DNA of 40,068 bases from Lentisphaerota bacterium (GTDB lineage Bacteria; Verrucomicrobiota; Kiritimatiellia; RFP12; JAAYNR01). The position numbers and the translations under genes were made by a program. Under the pieces are notes generated by a model. The model searched no databases and was not told the origin of the DNA. It worked only from the letters and a program-made list of their open reading frames with translations. Positions 8,069 through 15,191 of this stretch are shown here, piece by piece; within the stretch, counting starts at the first letter, position 1; every line of letters starts with the position of its first letter. The DNA lies in assembly GCA_016873675.1 (NCBI GenBank), contig VGWG01000017.1:1-40068 (forward strand). The letters run 5' to 3'.

Positions 8069-11000
8069 CTACCGCTTCTCCAGCCCTGCGATCAGCTCCT
8101 GCAGCAGACCCAATTCGTATTCCGGAAGCTCGTCCTGCCGCCGGCGGATGATCCCGACCAGCTCGCGCGCACGGGCGACATTCCCCTTGCGCATCTGCAA
8201 CCGGGCCATGCTCACATGGGTGCGCATGTCGGTCTCATTGAGTGCCAATGATTTGTCGAGCGCCACCTCGGCCTCATCCAGCCGGTCCGTGTCCATAAGG
8301 ACGCTCGCGAGCGTCTCCCACACGATGTACAGGTTCGGGTTCTTCGTGATCGCCTCCCGCGCAGCTCGCTCGGCATCGTCGTAACGCTTCATCCGGCGCA
8401 GGCATTCGGCGTAGTCGTTGAGCGAGGCGAGCGTCGAACCCGCCTCGACACTCCGGCGCAGATAGTCCTCCGCCTCCCCGTATTGGCGCATGCTGAGCCG
8501 CAGATGCCCCATCACGTAATTGGCCAGCGCGTGGTTGCGGTTGATCCGCAACACCTGACGGGCGTGGATCTCGGCACGCTCCTTGTCGTTCAGCCAGATG
8601 TCCAGTTGCAGGATCATGTCCTTGACGCCCGCCACGTCGGGGCGAAGTGTGGCGGCTCGGAGGAAGGCGTCCCGCGCCTCGCGGTAGAAGTTCTTCCCCT
8701 TTTTCATCGCGACCTGGGCGCGGGTCACCTGCACGAAATAGTTGTCCACCGTTCCGCTCGTCTTGATCATGCGCGGCAGGATCACCCGCTCCACGTCATC
8801 CAGTTCGTTCTGTTGGATCTGCACCACGCAGAGCATGGCCCAGGCCTGCAGGTTCTGGGGCTGATTGTCGGTGACCTGCTGCAACAGCAGGCGCGCGTCG
8901 TTCAGATTGCCCGACGCCAGATGCAGCGCGGCGAATTCCATCCCCATCGACATCCCGCTCGACACGCCGAGCGCGTTCGCCTTGTCCATCCAGTTCCGGG
9001 CCTCATCTAACTGCCCCTCCTGAATCGCCATGCGGGCCAGAGACAACATCGCCTGGCGGTTGGTCGGGTCTTTCTTGAGCAGCTCCTCATAGATCTCGAC
9101 CGATTTCTCGCGGTTGTCGCTCATCGCGTACATCGAAGCCAGCGTCGCCATCAGCGCGTCCCGCTCCGTGTCCTTGAGGAGATCCATCGCCCGCCGGATG
9201 CCGGCCAACCCCGCGCCCATCTGCCCCGACATGGCCCAGCTCCATCCCAAACGCGAAAACAGCTCGGGCGACCGCACATAGCCGTAATACCGTGACAGCG
9301 ACCACAGCGAATACCGCTGCTTCAGGTTGCCGATCATTTCCTTCATCTCTTTTTCCACCATTTCGCGGTCCTCGGGATGCTTGCCGCGGCGGACCATTTC
9401 GAAACGGTTGAAGAGGACGCTCACGTTCTCGGGGTCAAACCGTCGCATCCGGGTGTAGACCGCGTAGGCCTCTTCATCGGCGCCCACTTCCTCGAACAGC
9501 ACCCCCAGATTGTTGCCCAGAAAGCCGACATGGCGGCGCAGATAGGCGGAGTAGCGCTCAATCTGATCGCGGTCCTCCTCTTTGGCGCTCACCCGCGGCA
9601 GAAGCCGGTCGGCCTCGTCCCAGAACGCCTCGTATTTCGGCAGCAGCTCGGCCGGCTTGATCTCATCGACCACTTTCTTGCCACCAAAGAAGAGGTATTC
9701 CGAAATCGGATTGAGACCTGCACCATACCACAAGTCTGGAACGCCGAAGACCGCGACTTTCGATCCGATGTCGGGATCGGTCATGAACCAATCCTGAATG
9801 AACGGCAGGATGCCGAGGTCAATCGTGTTGCGGATGCGCGTCATGTCCGCTGCGGCAAACAGATGCCGCTTCTCGACCTGATTCTTGAGCGCCTGCTGGA
9901 ACGCCTTGTTGATATCCTTCTGCAGGCCGATCAGGAACAGTTGCTTGCCGCGCGCGCGCGCCTCGACCAGCAAATGCGGGTCAAACGAGCCGTCCGTGAT
10001 CATCCACTCGCGGTCGCCGAGCCGGTCGAGAATCATGCCGGCGAACCGGTCCGCAAACAGGCCGCGGCGGCCGTGCGCCTCGGCGGCGTTGATCGCGGCA
10101 GCGGCCACGACCGCGGCCAGGATCGGCCAGATCAGCAGCTTGCCCAGCCACCGGCCCACTGTGAGCGAGAGCGCTGACGGCGTGCCCCGGCGCGCCGATG
10201 GCCGCGCCCGCCACTGCAACCGCCAGATGGCGCACACCATCGCAGCCAGCACGCCAACCATAGCGGCCGATACCACAGGCAGCCCGCCGCGCGTGCGGTA
10301 CAGGCTCCACGGCGCCATCGGCACATTCAGGAGCGAGCAAATCACCAGCACCGTCATGACCACATAAAAGATGTAGAGGCTCCAGTTGCGCTCGTTGTTG
10401 AGCGCCGTCGGCGCCGCCAGCACGGTGGCCAGCCAGGGAACCGTACCCAGCAGCAGCATCAGAATCCAGCCCTCGCCCGGCAGGAGGCTGCGCAACTGCT
10501 GGTACTGCTGCTTCCAGATGGAGACCACCACGTGAAACACCCGCTTGTACCCCTCCGCCTGTCCCGACACGCTCTCGATGTAGCCGCTCCCGGCGGCCCA
10601 ATAGACCAAGGACATGCCAACCGCAGCCCACACCACCATCCAGCCGATCGCGGCGACCGACAACCGGTCGCTCTTCCAGAGCGTCATCACGCCAGCCAGC
10701 ACAAAGATCGGCGCAAAGGTAATGAAGATCGCCGACTCGGGGATGCACAGGCCATAGAGCAGGGCGGCCACATAGGGGAGGATGCGGATCCCCGTTTTGG
10801 CGTACGCCATCAGCACCGATCCGCACAGCAGGAGCAGCAGCAGGACGAAGCCCTCATGACGCAGACGGGTCGCCGCCTGCCACACCGGAACACTGGTCAT
10901 GGTGGCGACCACCGCCAAGACGCCGGTGGTCCAAGACAGCGACTCGGCGTGATCAACCGCCTGGTCGTCATAAATCACTTCGTAAACAAAGAATGCGGTC

Positions 11001-11302
11001 AGGCGGTACAGCAACACGGCGGCACCGGTGACGCAGACCGCGCTGAACAGGTTCATCCGTAGCGCCAGGCTGAATAGAGGAAGCGAGGCCCAGGCGCGGG
11101 TCAGCCAGGTGAACAGCGGCCGCACCGGCAGTCCGCCCTCTTCCAAGCCGTAGCTCTGCGCCACAAGATAGCCCGACTCGCCGGGAAATACACCCGGTGA
11201 CAGCGTCACCAGATAAAAGAGAAACACGCCGACGCCGACGGCAAACGAGACACGGGTATCGAACCGACGCCGATCAGGCGTGCAAGACTTAAACGGCAAC
11301 AT
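8069..11302 (-). CDS. DUF2723 multi-pass membrane protein with C-terminal TPR repeats
   Basis: This protein has 1077 residues. The N-terminal half is a polytopic membrane domain beginning near residue 15, with the DUF2723 hallmark TLSPGVFPGESGYLVAQSYGL (residues about 33-53). In this family an acidic pair follows the first helix, and the fold is related to protein O-mannosyltransferases of the GT-C class. Several helices follow up to about residue 420. A soluble stretch comes next, then a long run of TPR-like helical hairpins from about residue 600 to the C-terminus. The start at 11302 is supported by GGGAGGT six bases upstream; an in-frame start 60 bases further up lacks this. The likely role is transfer of a lipid-linked sugar to exported proteins, with the TPR part as scaffold. 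That role is inferred from family. Confidence 0.8.
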   Translation of the reverse strand: MLPFKSCTPDRRRFDTRVSFAVGVGVFLFYLVTLSPGVFPGESGYLVAQSYGLEEGGLPVRPLFTWLTRAWASLPLFSLALRMNLFSAVCVTGAAVLLYRLTAFFVYEVIYDDQAVDHAESLSWTTGVLAVVATMTSVPVWQAATRLRHEGFVLLLLLLCGSVLMAYAKTGIRILPYVAALLYGLCIPESAIFITFAPIFVLAGVMTLWKSDRLSVAAIGWMVVWAAVGMSLVYWAAGSGYIESVSGQAEGYKRVFHVVVSIWKQQYQQLRSLLPGEGWILMLLLGTVPWLATVLAAPTALNNERNWSLYIFYVVMTVLVICSLLNVPMAPWSLYRTRGGLPVVSAAMVGVLAAMVCAIWRLQWRARPSARRGTPSALSLTVGRWLGKLLIWPILAAVVAAAAINAAEAHGRRGLFADRFAGMILDRLGDREWMITDGSFDPHLLVEARARGKQLFLIGLQKDINKAFQQALKNQVEKRHLFAAADMTRIRNTIDLGILPFIQDWFMTDPDIGSKVAVFGVPDLWYGAGLNPISEYLFFGGKKVVDEIKPAELLPKYEAFWDEADRLLPRVSAKEEDRDQIERYSAYLRRHVGFLGNNLGVLFEEVGADEEAYAVYTRMRRFDPENVSVLFNRFEMVRRGKHPEDREMVEKEMKEMIGNLKQRYSLWSLSRYYGYVRSPELFSRLGWSWAMSGQMGAGLAGIRRAMDLLKDTERDALMATLASMYAMSDNREKSVEIYEELLKKDPTNRQAMLSLARMAIQEGQLDEARNWMDKANALGVSSGMSMGMEFAALHLASGNLNDARLLLQQVTDNQPQNLQAWAMLCVVQIQQNELDDVERVILPRMIKTSGTVDNYFVQVTRAQVAMKKGKNFYREARDAFLRAATLRPDVAGVKDMILQLDIWLNDKERAEIHARQVLRINRNHALANYVMGHLRLSMRQYGEAEDYLRRSVEAGSTLASLNDYAECLRRMKRYDDAERAAREAITKNPNLYIVWETLASVLMDTDRLDEAEVALDKSLALNETDMRTHVSMARLQMRKGNVARARELVGIIRRRQDELPEYELGLLQELIAGLEKR

Positions 11303-11497
11303 GTAGACCTCCCGTAAGCACCACCGCATGCCAGCCACAGGCAGTGGAAATAAAAATAACACATGTACTCATGTACTGAATAGTTAGTTTACCCGATTTA
11401 CGGCAATCTTGGCAAGCACGCAGGGACAGTTTTTCTGTAACGATTGCCCAATCGAATCCTATTGCTTCACGTGGGACGCGCCTCGCCAGCCATGAAT

Positions 11498-11554
11498 CGT
11501 GCAAACCCCCTCGGACGCAAGCCGTCAGATACAGCGTCCGAGGGGGTTTGCACG
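11498..11554. repeat. Perfect 21-bp inverted repeat
   Basis: The left arm 11498-11518 and right arm 11534-11554 are exact reverse complements, separated by 15 bases. The outer end of the right arm plus flank (GGGTTTGCACGAGCCTCCC) closely resembles the right end of the palindromic element at 15212-15333 (GGGTTTTGCATGAGCCTCTC). This suggests both belong to one family of mobile or dispersed palindromic repeats. No T-run follows directly, so it is not a standard terminator. Confidence 0.8.
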
Positions 11555-11564
11555 AGCCTCCCTT

Positions 11565-11603
11565 AAAAAAGCAAGAGGCGGCACTGATCCGTGCCGCCTC
11601 TTG
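11565..11603 (-). terminator. Rho-independent terminator of the secreted-protein operon
   Basis: A 13-bp perfect stem (11572-11584 with 11591-11603, GC-rich) has a 6-base loop. On the minus strand it is followed by six T (11565-11570). It lies 21 bases past the stop codon of the PEP-CTERM gene. Confidence 0.88.
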
Positions 11604-11624
11604 TTTGATTATCGGTTCAGCCGA

Positions 11625-12155
11625 TTACAGCTTCCTGCGCCGTCGCGCGGCCAAAGCCGCCGCACCTAGCGCGAGGAGCGCAAAGGTGTTGGGTTCAGGA
11701 ACAAGACGCCATCCCGAGTCCCCGGTCTGCTCAGGCCACACCGCGCCACCCGTCGGCATAAAGAGCCCGGTAGCCGGAGCCATGCCATCTTCGGCAAACG
11801 CATTGTATCCGGTGTCGTTCCACGCCAAGGACTGAATGCTCCGATACGTGGGCGTAACGCCGTCAAACAATACGACGAAGTAGGCGCCTTGGGTACGGTC
11901 GACGTCTGTAGCAATGTTGTCATAAACAATGCCACTGCCGACGCCAAAACCGCTGGCCGTGTCAACCGACGTATAGGCATTACCGGTATACTCTTCATAA
12001 TTCCACGTGCCATCCGGCACCCAGAACAACTGCGCAGTTGTAAAGGATCCCACAAGAGGACCCGTCGTCTCCGCAGCCCACGTGATGATCACGGCCTGTG
12101 AAGCTGAAACCCAGCCCATGCCGATCAAAACCGCCAACAACAATTTGTTTTTCAT
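11625..12155 (-). CDS. PEP-CTERM sorting domain protein
   Basis: This protein has 176 residues. It has a Sec signal peptide (MKNKLLLAVLIGMGWVSASQA, about 21 residues), a Thr/Gly-rich beta-type body and a classical C-terminal PEP-CTERM signal from residue 152: VPEP, a hydrophobic helix FALLALGAAALAA and a basic RRRRKL tail. Such proteins are exported, then cleaved and anchored or released by an exosortase (EpsH/XrtA type), often in organisms making exopolysaccharide. No exosortase gene is in the window. The function of the body is unknown. A GGGGAGG site precedes the ATG. It is the last gene of a four-gene minus-strand unit that ends at a strong terminator. Confidence 0.88.
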   Translation of the reverse strand: MKNKLLLAVLIGMGWVSASQAVIITWAAETTGPLVGSFTTAQLFWVPDGTWNYEEYTGNAYTSVDTASGFGVGSGIVYDNIATDVDRTQGAYFVVLFDGVTPTYRSIQSLAWNDTGYNAFAEDGMAPATGLFMPTGGAVWPEQTGDSGWRLVPEPNTFALLALGAAALAARRRRKL

Positions 12156-12172
12156 AATTCTTGGTCCTCCCC

Positions 12173-12979
12173 TTATTCTGACACCACTGGCGTAAATTCC
12201 AGATCAGCAACCGCGCGCCGCTGGTACCAGAACCCTTCACCGGGTTGGATCGCGACCTGTGGTTCTCCATCAGGCTGATTCACGTCAATCCACTTGCCGA
12301 GAGACTGCCTGTAGATGTATTGAACGTATGATCCGTTGGCGTTTGTGACGACCAGCAGCTTATCCATATTGCCCGCCCCACCGCCGTCATAACGACTTCC
12401 CCAGTTGGCAGCAGACACCTGGTTGAGGTTCGTGGTGGTGAGCGCACCCAAGCCGATCAGCGTGAAGTTCGTTCCGCCATCCAGCATAACGGGGACACTT
12501 ACGGTCGCAAGCTGACCCTGCATGTAGAGCTCGGTGCCCGTGGCATCACTCGCACGCTTGAGCCAGAAGCCCAACCCGCGAGCCACCTTAAAGGTGGAAG
12601 CCGGTTCAGGGCTCTCCACTTCTGGGGTGTCCTCGCCCAGTCTGATCGTGTTGTTCGTCTCCCAGCCGTATCCCGCCTTATGCCAGTAGTAGTAATAGAC
12701 GGACTGACCGGCTTCATTGGTGGTGAGCACCACGAGCTGATCGGCATCGGCCGGACTGCTCGCCCCCTTCATGCCGTTGGTCGAAACCAAGTCGCTCAGC
12801 ACGCCTGCTTCACCTGAGCCCAGGCATGCCTCGAAGGGTACGCTGAGCACCTTGAGTCCCGTCGTGGGCACGGGTACCGAAATAAAGCCAACGTCATTGT
12901 CGCCGTCGATCGGCGTTACCTGGGCACGAACCGCAATCGCCGTAGCGATCACCGCCGTGAGCATCAAAAGTTTTTTCAT
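12173..12979 (-). CDS. Exported protein of unknown function
   Basis: This protein has 268 residues with a signal peptide (MKKLLMLTAVIATAIAVRAQ). The mature part is rich in Val, Gly and aromatic residues and shows two similar halves. The first contains ADADQLVVLTTNEAGQSVYYYYWHKAGYGWE followed later by ARGLGFWLKR. The second contains NMDKLLVVTNANGSYVQYIYRQSLGKWID followed by PGEGFWYQRR. In each half a segment of the form D-x-L-x-V-x-x-N plus a Y-rich strand is followed by a GFW motif, so an internal duplication is likely. I know the pattern from predicted surface proteins of the Verrucomicrobia/Kiritimatiellota type but cannot name a function. It is 17 bases upstream of the PEP-CTERM gene, in the same operon. 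Confidence 0.75.
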   Translation of the reverse strand: MKKLLMLTAVIATAIAVRAQVTPIDGDNDVGFISVPVPTTGLKVLSVPFEACLGSGEAGVLSDLVSTNGMKGASSPADADQLVVLTTNEAGQSVYYYYWHKAGYGWETNNTIRLGEDTPEVESPEPASTFKVARGLGFWLKRASDATGTELYMQGQLATVSVPVMLDGGTNFTLIGLGALTTTNLNQVSAANWGSRYDGGGAGNMDKLLVVTNANGSYVQYIYRQSLGKWIDVNQPDGEPQVAIQPGEGFWYQRRAVADLEFTPVVSE

Positions 12980-13000
12980 GATTAAGTTTCCTTTCCGTTA

Positions 13001-13765
13001 TTAGTTGGCTTTATCGGCCGGTATGACGACCCGGAAGAACTTGGCGCTACCATCGGTCTGGACCGTGGCTTCGAGTTCGCTGCCACCAGCGACGCCGTGC
13101 GACTCGACCTGCAGTCTTTGGCCGCCCTCCGGCACCGTCCACGAGTTGGAGGCCAAGTCGGCGGTGCTCTCCACCTGGTAGGGAGCGCCAGCCGAAATGT
13201 CCTTGATGCGGATGGTGGCCTCATCGCCCTTCGGATCGAGGGACGCGATCACCGGCGTCGGTGTATCCTTCGCAACCTTCGACACGACGCTTGCCGTCAA
13301 GACACTGCCCGACACGTCCATCGCCTCGGGACCCATGGTGTTCTCGACGGTGCTCAGATTGACGCCTTTCGTCACCACACTCTGGTTAACCACGAGACCA
13401 CCAACGCCTTTTGCGTTCCGCGTGTCGAGGAGCACCAGCGCCCATGACCCATCAGCTCCATATTGGGCGGCCTCGTACATGATCGCCTGGAACCCGCAAC
13501 GTCCACCGGCCGGATCGGCTGGGCATTCCAGCGCGATGCGGTTGTCTTGCGCATTGACCAGACTCTTGTCGGCCAGAACGCCGTCAAAGGTCTTGTCCTT
13601 GTTGATGTAGACCAAGAGATAGGTCTCGCCGGGCAGCACCTGCGACCCATCGGCGTAGAGATCCGGTCCATCGGTGGAGACCGTCATCGTCAGTTGTTTC
13701 AGCGAGTCACCAAAGGCCGTTGCGGCCAGTGCGACCCCGAGCAAAATCGATAGTGTCTGTTTCAT
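13001..13765 (-). CDS. Exported protein of unknown function
   Basis: This protein has 254 residues, starting with a clear signal peptide (MKQTLSILLGVALAATAFG). The mature part is beta-rich. Its first half contains GETYLLVYINKDKTFDGVL and a pair of cysteines (CPADPAGGRCGF) that could form a disulphide in the periplasm or outside. The C-terminal 90 residues (from about PTPVIASLDPKGDEATIRIKD to AKFFRVVIPADKAN) resemble the repeated module in which a Gly/Asn-rich linker leads to a terminal KFFR(V/A) strand. The last protein of the upstream gene ends similarly (KFFKAQIVE), so the two share a C-terminal domain. It is 21 bases from the next gene of the operon. No enzyme motif is seen. Confidence 0.75.
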   Translation of the reverse strand: MKQTLSILLGVALAATAFGDSLKQLTMTVSTDGPDLYADGSQVLPGETYLLVYINKDKTFDGVLADKSLVNAQDNRIALECPADPAGGRCGFQAIMYEAAQYGADGSWALVLLDTRNAKGVGGLVVNQSVVTKGVNLSTVENTMGPEAMDVSGSVLTASVVSKVAKDTPTPVIASLDPKGDEATIRIKDISAGAPYQVESTADLASNSWTVPEGGQRLQVESHGVAGGSELEATVQTDGSAKFFRVVIPADKAN

Positions 13766-13777
13766 AGTGTGTTCCCC

Positions 13778-14935
13778 TTATTCAACGATCTGGGCTTTGA
13801 AGAACTTCATACCGGACTCGACCGTGAAGTCGTAGGTCGCCTCTCCGCCGGTGAAGTCAGCAGACTGCGGCGTCACTGCATCAGGCGTCATCGTGTCAAA
13901 GTCGCCTCCGACCGTGGTTTTCCCCAACAGCCGCAACTTTCCGTTGATGGGTTCATCCCGATCCGTGCCGTTCACCGTAAGCTTGCAGGTGACCTTCACG
14001 AGGGTCGGCGTGACCATATCAATGTCCGAAACACCGAAGGTCGTGCTGCTAACCGGATCCGTTGGCGCGTTGACTGGCCCCATATTGAGCAGATAAGCGC
14101 GACCCAGTTGGATTCCCGTCAGGTCGGCGTTGGCGGCGAGCCTGCCATCGTTGAAGTAGTTGGCCAGCCAGTTGGTGACGGAGCCCGCGGTTTCGGACGG
14201 GACGCCCGACACCCCGGACGGAATGGCGCCCGGTGTCGCGGCGGGATAATTCGGGTTGCCGTGGCTGACGTAGAGATCGTCCGCATAACCACCGCCCGTG
14301 AAGACCAGCGAGGTCAATTCCGTGGCTCCGCCGACGGGCGTCAGGTTGTTCGTCACGAGGGTGTCGTCAATGTACACCACGCATTTCCCGTTCTTCTCCA
14401 TCCGCACGGTCAACTGGTGCCAGGCGGAAAGCAGATCGGCGTTCGCCCACATATTGGTGGTAGTGCCGGTATCATGGACGACGTGAATCTTGTCCGCCGC
14501 GCTCACGAAAACCGCCAGCTTGGCGTCGCCGATGGACGGCGCGCCTTCGTAGGCCGTGAACTGGACGCGCATGTCAACAAACACGGGGTTGGTGGCGAAC
14601 GAGACATTCGCACTGCCGCCGGTGTACTTCAGCGTGTTCGTATAGCTCGCGTTACCCGGCAGCGTCAGCGCCTTGGTTGTTGCGCCTGGGAACCACGTCG
14701 CCCCGAGCGAGCGCCGCTCCACGGTCACGCGTGAATTCGTGGATGCCGTGTCCACGAGCCGGTCCCACGTGGGGGCCGTCTCGAACGTCTCACGGTAGGC
14801 GCCGCCCGTTATGGGTGACACATTCCAGTTAACGGGAACCTCGCTGTCCGCCGCAAACGCGTAGCCAGCGAGTCCGACTGCCATGCCCGCCATTAAGAGG
14901 GCGGCGGTTTGACCCAACCGTTTCTTGTTGCACAT
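13778..14935 (-). CDS. Exported LamG-like (concanavalin-type) domain protein
   Basis: This protein has 385 residues from the ATG at 14935, which has GGAGGATC upstream. The signal peptide MCNKKRLGQTAALLMAGMAVGLAGYAFA ends near residue 28. Residues about 35-215 look like a LamG/concanavalin-type sandwich, with FETAPTWDRLVDT, DMRVQFTAYEG, WHQLTVRMEKNGKCVVYIDD and a ligand-type loop GGGYADDLYVSHGN. A Pro/Gly linker is followed by a C-terminal beta domain that ends KFFKAQIVE, like the end of the next protein. It is probably a surface or extracellular glycan-binding protein and is the first gene of the four-gene exported unit. The substrate is unknown; the role is inferred from fold only. Confidence 0.75.
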   Translation of the reverse strand: MCNKKRLGQTAALLMAGMAVGLAGYAFAADSEVPVNWNVSPITGGAYRETFETAPTWDRLVDTASTNSRVTVERRSLGATWFPGATTKALTLPGNASYTNTLKYTGGSANVSFATNPVFVDMRVQFTAYEGAPSIGDAKLAVFVSAADKIHVVHDTGTTTNMWANADLLSAWHQLTVRMEKNGKCVVYIDDTLVTNNLTPVGGATELTSLVFTGGGYADDLYVSHGNPNYPAATPGAIPSGVSGVPSETAGSVTNWLANYFNDGRLAANADLTGIQLGRAYLLNMGPVNAPTDPVSSTTFGVSDIDMVTPTLVKVTCKLTVNGTDRDEPINGKLRLLGKTTVGGDFDTMTPDAVTPQSADFTGGEATYDFTVESGMKFFKAQIVE

Positions 14936-15008
14936 AATGATCCTCCGCTGTTCAATTTCTACAATCCTTGCTCTCACACGAGAGAGGACTTCCATTTCGT
15001 GCAGCCAC

Positions 15009-15036
15009 TTTATCACAGATGGTGGGAATTGCGCAA
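15009..15036 (-). promoter_or_regulatory. Putative promoter of the exported-protein operon
   Basis: On the minus strand TTGCGC (15031-15036) and GATAAA (15009-15014) are 16 bases apart, about 75 bases upstream of the ATG at 14935. A short stem CTCTC/GAGAG sits in the leader. The call is from consensus match only. Confidence 0.4.
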
Positions 15037-15073
15037 TAGAGAAATTGGGAAGACCGAATAAAGTTATTAACAG

Positions 15074-15103
15074 GCTGCCGGGCGTCGCCCGGCCCGGCAG
15101 CCC
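15074..15103. other. GC-rich hairpin with alternative fold in divergent intergenic region
   Basis: GGCTGCCGGG (15074-15083) pairs perfectly with CCCGGCAGCC (15094-15103). A competing 7-bp stem GCCGGGC/GCCCGGC lies inside. On the plus strand it is followed by CCTTAAAAAAA, not a T-run. It sits between two divergent genes, so it is not an end-of-gene terminator. It may be part of a leader or another dispersed repeat. Confidence 0.5.
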
Positions 15104-15191
15104 TTAAAAAAATGGGGCTTCATTTTAGACGCCGGTGCGTGTACACTATTCGGCCTGTTTGCCAACCCTCAACCACCCATCCGAGCGCCCC

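Larger units (their letters stand above)
11303..11624. other. 322-base intergenic region with promoter-like and palindromic elements
   Basis: No gene is seen here. Reading towards the DUF2723 gene on the minus strand, TTGCCA (11410-11415) and TAAACT (11386-11391) are 18 bases apart and may be its promoter. Just downstream, an 8-base unit CATGTACT is repeated in tandem (11362-11377), near the predicted transcription start, where an operator could lie. The rest holds the perfect 21-bp inverted repeat at 11498-11554 and the terminator of the secreted-protein operon at 11565-11603. Confidence 0.5.

Noticed and set aside
15074-15103. A rho-independent terminator in the divergent region
   Set aside because: The stem is followed by an A-run on the plus strand and no T-run on the minus strand, and both flanking genes start, rather than end, here.
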